Origin: UBA4923 sp964606165
GTDB taxonomy: Bacteria > Bacillota > Clostridia > Saccharofermentanales > DTU023
Reading direction: 5' to 3'
DNA: 64,000 nucleotides
Assembly: GCA_964606165.1 (NCBI GenBank)
Contig: CAZSFQ010000007.1
Span: forward strand, 14,891-78,890
Shown here in pieces: positions 8,717 through 17,704 of the stretch (position 1 is its first letter; each line of letters opens with the position of its first letter). A program made the translations under genes and the position numbers. Below the pieces are notes generated by a model. The model saw only the letters and a list, made by a program, of their open reading frames with translations. It did not search any database and was not told the DNA's origin.

Positions 8717-9088
8717 ATGGATAAAAATCTGGAATACTACATGAAGCTGAAATACCCTGTTGTAATAAGCGAACTTGAAGATGAAGGTGAGACTATCTAT
8801 AAGGCGAGGATCGAAGAATTGCCTGGATTGGTTGTCTACGCTCATTCATTAGATGACGTGGTAAGCGAACTTAATGCTGCGAAGCAAGCCTGGTTCGAGA
8901 CAGCGCTGGTGCTTAACAGACGGATAAGAGAACCGAATGACCTGGATGAATATAGCGGGCGAACGACGATACGTATGTCAAGGTCACTCCACAAGAAACT
9001 AGTTGAGCTGGCCAAGACAGAAAATGTCAGCTTGAATGCTGTAATCAACCAACTGCTGGAAAGAAATTGTCTTAGTTTTACTGCCTAG
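8717..9088 (+). CDS. HicB-like protein with C-terminal ribbon-helix-helix, no HicA partner
   Basis: 123 residues. Residues 10-65 are a HicB partial RNase-H-like fold (YPVVISELEDEGETIYKARI, then EELPGLVVYAHSLDDVV). Residues 80-115 resemble an Arc/MetJ ribbon-helix-helix (TTIRMSRSLHKKLVELA, SLNAVINQLLE), the usual DNA-binding tail of HicB antitoxins. GGAGG lies upstream of ATG 8717. HicB normally neutralises HicA, a small mRNA-cleaving toxin encoded next to it. I find no HicA-like frame in the 200 bp before or the 110 bp after, so this is an orphan antitoxin or a regulator derived from one. A weak extended -10 (TGCTATCCT, 8622-8630) precedes it. The surrounding sequence is more AT-rich than neighbouring genes. 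Confidence 0.72.
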   Translation: MDKNLEYYMKLKYPVVISELEDEGETIYKARIEELPGLVVYAHSLDDVVSELNAAKQAWFETALVLNRRIREPNDLDEYSGRTTIRMSRSLHKKLVELAKTENVSLNAVINQLLERNCLSFTA

Positions 9089-9200
9089 CTGTAATAAATA
9101 GCGGGACATTCGCTTTGCCAGATTAAGCCGGACGTTTTTTTCGCCTCACTGTCCAGCTTACATTGTCATTTATCTGGGAGCGTTCCATAGGTACAAGTGT

Positions 9201-9229
9201 TTGCGGGACCATGCTTCTTGTGTTATGAT
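9201..9229 (+). promoter_or_regulatory. Promoter of rpsB-tsf
   Basis: TTGCGG (9201-9206), exactly 17 bases, TATGAT (9224-9229), with TGT before the -10 giving an extended -10. Good fit to a housekeeping sigma promoter, placed about 85 bases upstream of rpsB. Confidence 0.75.
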
Positions 9230-9235
9230 CTTCGA

Positions 9236-9314
9236 GGAAAACGCACGGCGCGTCTCTCCTGTTGCCCGCAAAGGCGGGGAATGGAGCGCGCCGGAGGTAA
9301 AAACAGGAGGAATT
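9236..9314 (+). promoter_or_regulatory. Structured rpsB leader, candidate S2 autoregulatory element
   Basis: The transcribed leader folds into an outer stem CGGCGCG (9246-9252) / CGCGCCG (9287-9293) enclosing an inner stem CCCGC (9265-9269) / GCGGG (9274-9278). The structure ends just before the AGGAGG ribosome site at 9305-9310. Ribosomal protein S2 leaders that bind S2 are known in several bacteria. Assignment here rests on position and structure only. Confidence 0.45.
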
Positions 9315-10130
<816 letters not shown>

Positions 10131-10166
10131 TAAATAACCGGTTGCATCCGGGAATGGAGGAATAAG

Positions 10167-10817
10167 ATGCAGGTTACCGCGCAAATGGTAAAAGAGCTCC
10201 GCGAAATGACGGGAGCCGGTATGATGGACTGCAAAAAAGCGCTTGAAGCGACCAATGGTGATTACGATGCCGCCGTTAAGTGGCTGCGCGAGAACGATCT
10301 TGCTGCTGCTGAGAAAAAGGCCGGACGGATTGCCGCTGAAGGGATCGTCGATTCCTATATCCATGAGGGAGGCCGGATCGGTGTGCTGATCGAGGTCAAC
10401 ATCGAGACAGATTTTGCTGCCAAAAACGAGGATTTCAAAAAAACGGTCCGCGATTTGGCCATGCAGGTGGCGGCCATGAATCCGCTCTATGTCAAGCGTG
10501 AAGACGTCCCGCAGGAAGTGATCGCCCGCGAGCGCGACATCGCGCGCGCCCAGGCCATCAAGTCGGGCAAGCCCGAAAGGATCGTTGACAAGATTGTCGA
10601 CGGCCGGATGGAAAAATACTTCCAGGAAACCTGTCTGATGGAGCAGTCCTACATCCGTGACGACAGCATGACCTGTGAGCAGCTCATCAAGGAGCTGATC
10701 GCCAAGATCGGCGAGAATATCAAAGTGCGTCGTTTTGTCCGCTATGAGATGGGCGAGGGCCTGGAAAAGAGAAACGAGGACTTCGCAGAGGAAGTAGCGG
10801 CTCAACTGAAAAAGTAA
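10167..10817 (+). CDS. tsf: Translation elongation factor Ts
   Basis: Guanine nucleotide exchange factor that recycles EF-Tu from the GDP to the GTP form. The N-terminal UBA-like domain contains the signature TGAGMMDCKKAL and a long helix NGDYDAAVKWLRE; the exchange core contains IEVNIETDFAAKNEDF. With 216 residues it is of the shorter type common in Gram-positives and Thermus rather than the about 283-residue E. coli form. ATG 10167 follows GGAGG by 6 bases. It lies 36 bp after rpsB and is followed by a clear terminator. Confidence 0.97.
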   Translation: MQVTAQMVKELREMTGAGMMDCKKALEATNGDYDAAVKWLRENDLAAAEKKAGRIAAEGIVDSYIHEGGRIGVLIEVNIETDFAAKNEDFKKTVRDLAMQVAAMNPLYVKREDVPQEVIARERDIARAQAIKSGKPERIVDKIVDGRMEKYFQETCLMEQSYIRDDSMTCEQLIKELIAKIGENIKVRRFVRYEMGEGLEKRNEDFAEEVAAQLKK

Positions 10818-10837
10818 GCCTGATTTAAGAAAAAAGA

Positions 10838-10864
10838 AGAGGGCGCGCTGCGCTCTCTTTTTTT
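10838..10864 (+). terminator. Rho-independent terminator after tsf
   Basis: Stem AGAGGGCGC (10838-10846) / GCGCTCTCT (10850-10858) with one G-T wobble, loop GCT, followed by a run of Ts to 10864. Located 20 bp after the tsf stop. Confidence 0.85.
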
Positions 10865-10946
10865 GTTCCGTTATTGGCGGTGCCGGTTATGAGATAATAC
10901 CAGAGAGGCGAAAGAACTCGCGCCTTGAACGGGGAGGAAAAAGGCC

Positions 10947-11645
10947 ATGAAATACAAGCGGCTGTTACTGAAGTTATCGGGAGAATCCCTGGCCGGTGAA
11001 TCAGGATCCGGGATTGATCCCAAGACGCTCGCGCTTTACGCATCAGTCGTAGGCCGGCTTTGCCAGCTGGGCCATGAAGTCGGCATCGTCATCGGCGGCG
11101 GCAATTTCTGGCGGGGCCGGATGAGCGGCGGCATGGACCGGATGTCAGCAGACAAGATCGGCATGCTGGCGACCGTTATGAACGCCATCGCGCTTGACAG
11201 TGCCCTGCTTGAAGCCGGTGTAGTCGCAAGGCTGATGTCTGCGGTTCCCATGCCGACGGTGGGGGAGCCCATGAACGCCGCGGCGGCAAGGCGCCATCTG
11301 GAGCGTGGCCGTGTGGTCGTTTTCGCGGGGGGCACCGGCAATCCCTTCTTTTCGACCGATTCAGCCGCGGCATTGAGGGCGGCTGAGATCAAGGCGGACG
11401 TCATCTTGAAATCGACCCTGGTCGACGGCATCTATGACAAGGATCCCAAGCTTTTTCCGGACGCGGTCCTGCAAAAAGAACTGACCTTTTCCGACATCCT
11501 GGAGAGGAAACTGGGAATCATAGATGCGACAGCCGCGGCTCTTTGCCGTGATTACGGCCTGAAACTCATCGTATTTAATGGAACCGATCCGCAAAATATC
11601 CTGAAAGCCGCGGGGGATGAGCCGATCGGAACACTGGTGGGCTGA
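10947..11645 (+). CDS. pyrH: UMP kinase
   Basis: Hexameric amino-acid-kinase-fold enzyme that makes UDP from UMP with ATP; unrelated to Cmk. It starts MKYKRLLLKLSGESLAG and has VIGGGNFWRG, DKIGMLATVMNAIAL, FAGGTGNPFFSTDSAA, VDGIYDKDPK and GTDP near the end. 232 residues, normal length. ATG 10947 has GGGGAGG upstream. A tsf terminator lies before it, so it probably has its own promoter; the best -10 candidate is GATAAT at 10893-10898 with a weak -35. The order pyrH-frr-uppS-cdsA-dxr-rseP-ispG is the usual Firmicute arrangement. Confidence 0.96.
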   Translation: MKYKRLLLKLSGESLAGESGSGIDPKTLALYASVVGRLCQLGHEVGIVIGGGNFWRGRMSGGMDRMSADKIGMLATVMNAIALDSALLEAGVVARLMSAVPMPTVGEPMNAAAARRHLERGRVVVFAGGTGNPFFSTDSAAALRAAEIKADVILKSTLVDGIYDKDPKLFPDAVLQKELTFSDILERKLGIIDATAAALCRDYGLKLIVFNGTDPQNILKAAGDEPIGTLVG

Positions 11646-11724
11646 AACAGAAGACCTGTATCCGGCCGGACCGGACCTGATTTTTGATAAAATAAAAACG
11701 GCTATAACCAAGGAGGGACAGACG

Positions 11725-12297
11725 ATGGCGACCATGGATATTCACGAACAGACCCTGAACGAATTCGAAGACAAGATGAAAAAATCGATCACCGTTTTGG
11801 AAAGCGAGCTGCGCACTGTACGCGCGGGGAGGGCCAATCCGCACGTCCTCGATCCCATTACCGTACCCTATTACGGCGTGCCGACGCCGCTGCAGCAGAT
11901 TGCCAATATTCAGGTTCCCGAGGCAAAGATGCTGATGATCACGCCCTGGGATGCCAGCATGCTGAAGGAAATCGAGCGGGCCGTCCAGGCTAGCGACCTG
12001 GGCATCAATCCCATCAATGACGGCCGCTGCCTGCGGCTTGTATTTCCTGCCATGACTGAGGAGCGCCGCCGTGACCTGACGCGGGAGGTGTCCAAAAAAG
12101 GTGAGGACGCCAAGGTCTCCATCCGCAATATCCGTCGGGAGGCCAACGACCACTTCAAGGCCCTCTTGCGGGATAAAGAGGTTTCGGAGGATGTTTCTTT
12201 CAGTCTCGGCGAAGAAATGCAGGAGATAACCGACTCCTACATCAAGAAGATCGATGACGAGATTGAACGGAAAACAAAAGAAATCATGGAAATTTAA
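11725..12297 (+). CDS. frr: Ribosome recycling factor
   Basis: Splits post-termination ribosomes together with EF-G. The product has 191 residues; typical segments are ELRTVRAGRANPHVLD, VPYYGVPTPLQQIANI, and the long helical hairpin EERRRDLTREVSKKGEDAKV followed by SIRNIRREAN. ATG 11725 has AGGAGGGA 6-7 bases upstream; longer in-frame starts overlapping pyrH were rejected because they lack family similarity and a ribosome site. It is followed by uppS, whose open frame extends back into the end of frr. Confidence 0.96.
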   Translation: MATMDIHEQTLNEFEDKMKKSITVLESELRTVRAGRANPHVLDPITVPYYGVPTPLQQIANIQVPEAKMLMITPWDASMLKEIERAVQASDLGINPINDGRCLRLVFPAMTEERRRDLTREVSKKGEDAKVSIRNIRREANDHFKALLRDKEVSEDVSFSLGEEMQEITDSYIKKIDDEIERKTKEIMEI

Positions 12298-12337
12298 GGA
12301 ATTTAGACCGGAACCGGTACCGCCCGTGGCGGAGCGA

Positions 12338-13057
12338 ATGGAAAAAGAGAAAGCGACAATAAAAGGAGTTACCCACCTGGCCGTCATCATGGACGGAAAC
12401 GGGCGCTGGGCGCGGGATCGCGGAAAGAGGCGGGAATTCGGCCACCGCAAGGGGGCTGAGAACCTGCGCCAGCTTTGTGTTTTGTGCAGGGAACGCCAGA
12501 TCCGCTATGTCACGGTATATGCCTTCTCAACGGAAAATTGGCGCAGGCCCAGGACGGAGGTCAACTCCCTGATGCGCCTTTTTTCACAGTACTTTCGAAA
12601 GTACGCGAATGAGATGGAAGAAGAGGGGATCCGGCTCCGCTTCATGGGAGAGCGGGAAGAACTTCCGGCCGATGTCGTGGCGACCATGGACTACGCGGAA
12701 GAATCTTCGAGGGAGAGGACGGAGCTCCAGTTGATCATTGCTTTCAACTACGGCGGCCGCCGGGAAATCGTCGCGGCGGCGCAGAAGGCGGCAAATGGCC
12801 TAGCCTCAGGGGAGCTTGAAGCCGGCGCGCTGACCGAGGAGGCTTTTGCCCGTTTCCTGTACCTCCCCGACGTCCCCGAGCCCGACTTGCTGATACGAAC
12901 GGGCGGGGAGTCGCGTCTGTCCAATTTTTTGCTTTGGCAGGCGGCTTATACGGAATTTTTTATGGAAGACTGCCTTTGGCCCGATTTTGGCGCTGAGCAG
13001 CTCGACCGGGCCCTAATGGATTATGAGTCACGCCAGCGCCGTTTCGGCGGCATCTGA
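12338..13057 (+). CDS. uppS: Undecaprenyl diphosphate synthase (cis-prenyltransferase)
   Basis: Condenses isopentenyl diphosphate onto farnesyl diphosphate to give the C55 lipid carrier for peptidoglycan and wall glycans. Signature motifs are MDGNGRWARDRG with the catalytic Asp, then HRKGAENL, FSTENWRRP, FNYGGRREI, and the C-terminal pair DLLIRTGGESRLSNFLLWQ. 240 residues from ATG 12338. The frame is open further upstream into frr and GTG 12326 is an alternative; ATG 12338 puts the first motif at the normal distance, but its ribosome site (GGAG, 3 bases away) is weak, so the start is uncertain. The lipid made here would serve the Wzx/Wzy locus at the right end. Confidence 0.95.
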   Translation: MEKEKATIKGVTHLAVIMDGNGRWARDRGKRREFGHRKGAENLRQLCVLCRERQIRYVTVYAFSTENWRRPRTEVNSLMRLFSQYFRKYANEMEEEGIRLRFMGEREELPADVVATMDYAEESSRERTELQLIIAFNYGGRREIVAAAQKAANGLASGELEAGALTEEAFARFLYLPDVPEPDLLIRTGGESRLSNFLLWQAAYTEFFMEDCLWPDFGAEQLDRALMDYESRQRRFGGI

Positions 13058-13080
13058 ACTGATATCGACAGGAGTCATGT

Positions 13081-14001
13081 ATGAGAAAAAACGATGAATT
13101 GATAATCCGCGTCATTACCGGTGCAATTTTCGCCGGAGTCATGATTGTCTTTATTGTTCCCGGGCTTTGGGCGCCGGTGGTGCCGGTGGTGCTTCTGACG
13201 GTTGTCGCTTTTCTCAGCGCCTTTGAAAAGGGCCAGGCGGTCCGGCTCCGTATGCCCCAGGTGATCCCCCTCTTCGCTGCAGTGTCCTCTGTCTTGCTGG
13301 GCCTTTCGTCTTTTCTCGGTATTTTGAAGGGATCCTTCTTTCGCGGCCTCATCTGGACAGTGGACCCGTCGGTCAATACCCTGATCGCGCCGCGGATTTT
13401 CGGTTACTTTGCCTTGCTTTCCCTCTTTCTTTTGCCCATGATCTCCCTGTTCATGATGTGGCGCAAGGGAACGGACATGCTTCCGCCCACCATCGCCATG
13501 ACGGCCATTGTCATTTCGTCGGCGGTACCGCTGGCGGCCTCTGTCGCCCTCCTTTACGGCAGCCGCTACGGCTGGCACTGGTTTGTCCTGGCCATCCTGA
13601 CGGCCTGGATATCCGATACCTGCGCCTATTTCGCCGGCAAATACCTGGGCCGGATGCGGTTTGCCCCGGTTCTCAGCCCCAAGAAAACCTGGGAAGGAAC
13701 CCTGGGCGGTGTTATTGGAACCATTGCCCTTTACCTGCTTTATTTCCCCCTTGTGATTGGCAACCGGACGGGATACAGCAGAGGCGCGAGTTATGCCTTT
13801 GCCGTGGTCGCGGCCGTCCTCATGAGCCTGACCGCCACCTTGGGCGATCTGCAAAGCTCAGCTTTGAAACGCTGGTGCGGCATCAAGGATTTCGGTGCCC
13901 TCCTTCCGGGACATGGCGGCATTTCTGACCGCTTCGACAGCATCTTCACCTCCCTGCCGGCCATGCTCCTGCTGGCCATTCTAGCCGGGGCCATCCTCTG
14001 A
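13081..14001 (+). CDS. cdsA: Phosphatidate cytidylyltransferase
   Basis: Integral membrane enzyme making CDP-diacylglycerol from CTP and phosphatidate, the branch point for phosphatidylglycerol, cardiolipin and phosphatidylethanolamine. 306 residues with about eight hydrophobic segments. The C-terminal family signature is present in parts: SSALKRWCGIKDFG, then LPGHGGISDRFDS with the metal-binding acidic residues. ATG 13081 has CAGGAG 8 bases upstream. It is 23 bp after uppS and 4 bp before dxr, so all are in one transcription unit. It acts on the phosphatidate made by the plsC product upstream. Confidence 0.95.
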   Translation: MRKNDELIIRVITGAIFAGVMIVFIVPGLWAPVVPVVLLTVVAFLSAFEKGQAVRLRMPQVIPLFAAVSSVLLGLSSFLGILKGSFFRGLIWTVDPSVNTLIAPRIFGYFALLSLFLLPMISLFMMWRKGTDMLPPTIAMTAIVISSAVPLAASVALLYGSRYGWHWFVLAILTAWISDTCAYFAGKYLGRMRFAPVLSPKKTWEGTLGGVIGTIALYLLYFPLVIGNRTGYSRGASYAFAVVAAVLMSLTATLGDLQSSALKRWCGIKDFGALLPGHGGISDRFDSIFTSLPAMLLLAILAGAIL

Positions 14002-14005
14002 TGCC

Positions 14006-15244
14006 ATGAAGGAGCAGGTTTCCTTTCACCGTGTCGTCCCCGCAAGGCTTGACGCCGGGGTTCCTGAAACGAAAACTTTAGCAGTCCTGGGCTCGACAGG
14101 TTCCATCGGCAGCCAGACCCTCTCAGTCGCAGGCCAGGAAGGCTACCGGGTTGCTGCCTTGGCAGCCGGCCGGAATATGGAGGTCCTGGCCGGCCAAATT
14201 GACCATTTTAAACCCTCCTATGTCAGTGTCGCCGATGAGGAGGCGCGCCAACAGCTGCTGGCGCGGCTGGACGCCATGGGAGTCAGACAACCCGCGGAAA
14301 TCGGAGTAGGACGCCAGGGGGCGGTCCGGGCGGCAGGCTGGCCCGAGGCGGACACGGTTCTGGCCGCCATCACTGGCTTCGCGGGGCTTGAACCGGTTCT
14401 GGCGGCCGCGTCAGCGGGGAAGAAGATCGCCCTGGCAAACAAGGAAAGCCTGGTAGTGGCGGGAGAAGAGGTGAAGCGGCGGGCCGCCATGTCAGGAGCC
14501 TGGCTGCTTCCCGTCGACAGTGAGCATTCCGCCATCTGGCAGTGTATGCTGGCCGCGCCCGGGGGGAGCGTCAGCCGGGTCATCCTGACCTGTTCCGGCG
14601 GTCCCTTTCACGGTAAAAGCGCTGAGGAGCTCCGCCTGGTCACAGCCGCAGAGGCCTTGTCCCACCCCACCTGGACCATGGGCGGCAAGATCACCGTCGA
14701 TTCCGCTACCCTGATGAACAAGGCCTTTGAGGTGATTGAGGCCTGTCATCTCTTCGACTTGGACCACCGGGCCATCGATATCGTGATCCACCGTCAGAGC
14801 ATGGTTCATTCCATGGTCGAATTTACCGACGGAGCCCTGATGGCCCAGCTGGGGCCTCCCGACATGACCATCCCCATCCGCTTCGCCCTGACCTTTCCGA
14901 ACCGGTCGGCAACAGTCAAGCAGCCGCCCTTTGACTTGCTGGCTCCCGGGCACAGGACCTGGACCTTTGAAGCAGTGGATGAGGATCTCTTTCCGACCCT
15001 GGCCATGGCCCGCCAGGCTTTTGACAGGGGCGGCCTCATGCCCCTGGTTCTCAACGCCGCCAATGAAGCGGCTCTTGCCCTTTTTCTGGAAGGAGCCACC
15101 GCCTTCACCTCGATTTTTGACCTGGTAAGGCGGGCGCTCGACGATTTCAGCCACTTGTCCGCCATAAAGGCGTCATCCTTTGATGCTATGATGAGCGCAC
15201 ACCGCCGCGTGACGGACCATGTTCGCGCGGCCGGTCTTGTTTAG
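14006..15244 (+). CDS. dxr: 1-deoxy-D-xylulose 5-phosphate reductoisomerase
   Basis: First committed MEP-pathway enzyme: converts DXP to 2-C-methylerythritol 4-phosphate with NADPH. NADPH-binding motif GSTGSIGSQTL (about residue 28), LANKESLVVAGE, metal and substrate residues in PVDSEHSAIWQC, and SATLMNKAFEVIEA. 412 residues from ATG 14006, slightly long at the N-terminus (about 20 residues before the beta-strand KTLAVLGSTG), so a start further downstream is possible. It lies between cdsA and rseP. With ispG and ispH also in this window, the MEP pathway is the isoprenoid route of this organism. Confidence 0.96.
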   Translation: MKEQVSFHRVVPARLDAGVPETKTLAVLGSTGSIGSQTLSVAGQEGYRVAALAAGRNMEVLAGQIDHFKPSYVSVADEEARQQLLARLDAMGVRQPAEIGVGRQGAVRAAGWPEADTVLAAITGFAGLEPVLAAASAGKKIALANKESLVVAGEEVKRRAAMSGAWLLPVDSEHSAIWQCMLAAPGGSVSRVILTCSGGPFHGKSAEELRLVTAAEALSHPTWTMGGKITVDSATLMNKAFEVIEACHLFDLDHRAIDIVIHRQSMVHSMVEFTDGALMAQLGPPDMTIPIRFALTFPNRSATVKQPPFDLLAPGHRTWTFEAVDEDLFPTLAMARQAFDRGGLMPLVLNAANEAALALFLEGATAFTSIFDLVRRALDDFSHLSAIKASSFDAMMSAHRRVTDHVRAAGLV

Positions 15245-15264
15245 GACATCGAACGGGAGTAGTT

Positions 15265-16590
15265 ATGACTTTTCTTGGCATTCTGGCCGGGGTGCTGATC
15301 CTGGGCCTGATTATGGTGATCCACGAGCTGGGCCATTTTCTGGCCGGCCGCGCTTTCGGATTTAAGATTGAACAGTTCTCAATTTTCATGGGGCCGGTGC
15401 TCTTTGAGCGGGAGAAAAAAGGTATCCGCTACAATATCAAGGCCATCCCCCTCGGCGCCTCGGTCAGTTTTGCCGGGGAGGAGTCGGAGATCGAGGGCCA
15501 GTCGGGCGGAGAGGCGAACTACGATCCGGACGACCCAGACCTCTTTGAGAACAAGCCCCGCTGGCAGCGCGCCATTGTCATCGCCATGGGGCCGGTCCTC
15601 AACTTCGTAACGGCCTTTCTTGTCTTTATTTTCCTTTTCACAGCCAAAGGCGCGGTCATCCCCCGGGTGGGAGCCATCTCAGAGGATACTCTCATGGCCA
15701 ATACCCCGATCGCGGTCGGTGATACCATTACCTCCCTGGACGGGACCCGTATCCGTACGACCCTGGATCTTACCATCGCCGAGATGAATCACGGAGACCA
15801 GGACCCCTGGGTGATCGGCTACCGCACGCCATCCGGTTTCAAAAACGAAGTGACGGTTCTGCCGGAAAAAGCCCCGCCCCGCCCCATGCTCGGGATCACC
15901 TACCAAACCGAAGACGGCCGCCATATGGTCCTTTCGGTCCACCCCGATACTGACAGGGGCGAGGCCGGCTTCATGCCGGGTGACCAGGTTCTTTCAATCG
16001 AAGGCATTCCCTTCGGTGACACCGCGCGGATTACGGAGGCCATTACCGCGTCCGGGGATCAAGCCCTGCGCTGCGAGATCATCCGGGATGGGAAACCAGT
16101 TTCACTGGACATCACGCCACTCATGATCGAGGCTGAGCGCCCGCTCGGGCTCGTCCTCACCTTGTCAAAAAAAGCATGCGATATTGTAAATCAGGGCATC
16201 CGTTATCCCGTTTCCATCTTCCGGACAACGGTGCGCGGCGTGGGCATGCTTTTCGCGGGCAAGATCGGCGTGCGCGACAGCTTCGCCGGCCCCATTGCCA
16301 TTGTTTCCATGGCGGCGGACACGGTCAAACAGGGACGGTCATTCGGGGATATCGCCGCCAATCTCGCGACCCTCCTTGGTCTCTTGTCAGTAGCCATCGG
16401 ATTCACCAATTTGCTCCCCATCCCGCCCCTCGACGGTAACCATTTGCTGCTGCTGGGCGTTGAGGCCATTCGGAGAAAACCGCTGTCGGCAAGATTCAAG
16501 TCGGTCACCGGCATGGTGGGCCTGGTCTTTTTCATCGTGCTCGGCATTGCCGTGATCGCCCTTGATTTGGTCAGGCTGCTTGGGTGGTAG
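15265..16590 (+). CDS. rseP: Site-2 intramembrane zinc protease (RseP/RasP)
   Basis: Membrane metalloprotease that cuts membrane-embedded substrates such as anti-sigma factors and leftover signal peptides. The zinc motif HELGHF is in the first membrane helix (about residue 22), a PDZ domain covers about residues 215-290, and the third metal ligand motif LLPIPPLDGNHLL is near residue 385; other hydrophobic helices are at about residues 108-130 and at the C-terminus. A second, degenerate PDZ-like segment may precede the clear one. 441 residues, normal. ATG 15265 follows GGGAG. Two bases separate its stop from the ispG ATG. Confidence 0.94.
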   Translation: MTFLGILAGVLILGLIMVIHELGHFLAGRAFGFKIEQFSIFMGPVLFEREKKGIRYNIKAIPLGASVSFAGEESEIEGQSGGEANYDPDDPDLFENKPRWQRAIVIAMGPVLNFVTAFLVFIFLFTAKGAVIPRVGAISEDTLMANTPIAVGDTITSLDGTRIRTTLDLTIAEMNHGDQDPWVIGYRTPSGFKNEVTVLPEKAPPRPMLGITYQTEDGRHMVLSVHPDTDRGEAGFMPGDQVLSIEGIPFGDTARITEAITASGDQALRCEIIRDGKPVSLDITPLMIEAERPLGLVLTLSKKACDIVNQGIRYPVSIFRTTVRGVGMLFAGKIGVRDSFAGPIAIVSMAADTVKQGRSFGDIAANLATLLGLLSVAIGFTNLLPIPPLDGNHLLLLGVEAIRRKPLSARFKSVTGMVGLVFFIVLGIAVIALDLVRLLGW

Positions 16591-16592
16591 CC

Positions 16593-17675
16593 ATGTCGAA
16601 CGCGGCAAGAAAGCACAGCCGTCCGGTCAAAGCCGGCGGCATCACCATCGGGGGAGGCGCCCCGGTATCGGTCCAGTCCATGTGCACGACGGCGACCCGG
16701 GATCTGGAGGCGACCCTGGCTCAGATTTGGGAACTCTCCTGCGCCGGCTGCGAACTGGTCCGCCTGGCTGTACCGGATCAGGAGTCAGCATCTGCCCTCA
16801 AAGACATTGTGGCCAGGTCGCCCCTGCCGGTTGTGGCTGACATCCACTTCGACCACCGCCTGGCCATCGCCGCCATCCGTTCGGGTGTCCATAAGATCCG
16901 CATCAATCCCGGCAACATGAAAGATCCGCAGGGCTTGCGCCAGGTTGCCCGGGAGGCCAAAGAGCGTGGGATTCCCATCCGTGTAGGTGTAAATGCCGGC
17001 TCGCTGGACCGCAAACAAATGGATCCGTCCGGAGCTGTCACGGCTGAAATGCTTGCCCGGTACGCCCTGGATGCCTGCCGCCAGCTCGAAGCCCTCGACT
17101 TTTACGATATTGTTCTTTCCGCCAAGGCCTCTTCGCCCCTTCTCATGATCGAAACCTGCCGGCTTTTGTCAAAAAAGAGTCCCTATCCGCTCCACCTGGG
17201 CGTGACAGAGGCGGGGACTCCGGCCCAGGGTGTCATCCGGTCGGCCGTTGGGATCGGTACCTTGTTGGCTGAGGGGATCGGGGACACCATCCGGGTGTCA
17301 CTGACTGCCGATCCTGTCGAGGAAGTGCATGCCGCCTATTCGATCCTGGCCGCCTTGTCGCTTCGCGAGAAGGGGGCTGTATTGATCAGCTGCCCGACAT
17401 GCGGCCGGACCGAGGTGCCTTTGATGGAGATAGCCGAAAAGGTGGAAGAGCGGCTTCGCGCCATTGATTTCCCCCTCCGGGTCGCGGTCATGGGATGTGT
17501 GGTCAACGGGCCGGGTGAAGCCCGCGAAGCCGATGTCGGGATTGCCGGGGGCAGGGATTCCTATGTCCTTTTCAGAAAAGGTGAGATCGTCCGCAAAATA
17601 GGGGCGGAACAGGCCTTTGAGGTCTTGATGGCGGAGATTGACCGGCTCCTTGAGGAGAATGAGTCCGGCGGCTGA
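16593..17675 (+). CDS. ispG: 4-hydroxy-3-methylbut-2-en-1-yl diphosphate synthase
   Basis: [4Fe-4S] enzyme that reduces methylerythritol cyclodiphosphate to HMBPP, the substrate of the IspH half of the fusion encoded upstream. TIM-barrel motifs are GGAPVSVQSMC near the N-terminus, VADIHFDHRLA, KIRINPGN, and RVGVNAGSL; the C-terminal iron-sulfur domain has SCPTCGRTEV and MGCVVNGPGEA, giving the three cluster cysteines. 360 residues from ATG 16593; an in-frame GTG at 16584 overlaps rseP and is less likely. In many clostridia polC follows ispG; here priA follows after 29 bp. Confidence 0.96.
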   Translation: MSNAARKHSRPVKAGGITIGGGAPVSVQSMCTTATRDLEATLAQIWELSCAGCELVRLAVPDQESASALKDIVARSPLPVVADIHFDHRLAIAAIRSGVHKIRINPGNMKDPQGLRQVAREAKERGIPIRVGVNAGSLDRKQMDPSGAVTAEMLARYALDACRQLEALDFYDIVLSAKASSPLLMIETCRLLSKKSPYPLHLGVTEAGTPAQGVIRSAVGIGTLLAEGIGDTIRVSLTADPVEEVHAAYSILAALSLREKGAVLISCPTCGRTEVPLMEIAEKVEERLRAIDFPLRVAVMGCVVNGPGEAREADVGIAGGRDSYVLFRKGEIVRKIGAEQAFEVLMAEIDRLLEENESGG

Positions 17676-17704
17676 AAGAGCCGGCGGGGACAGGAGGCGT
17701 ATTG

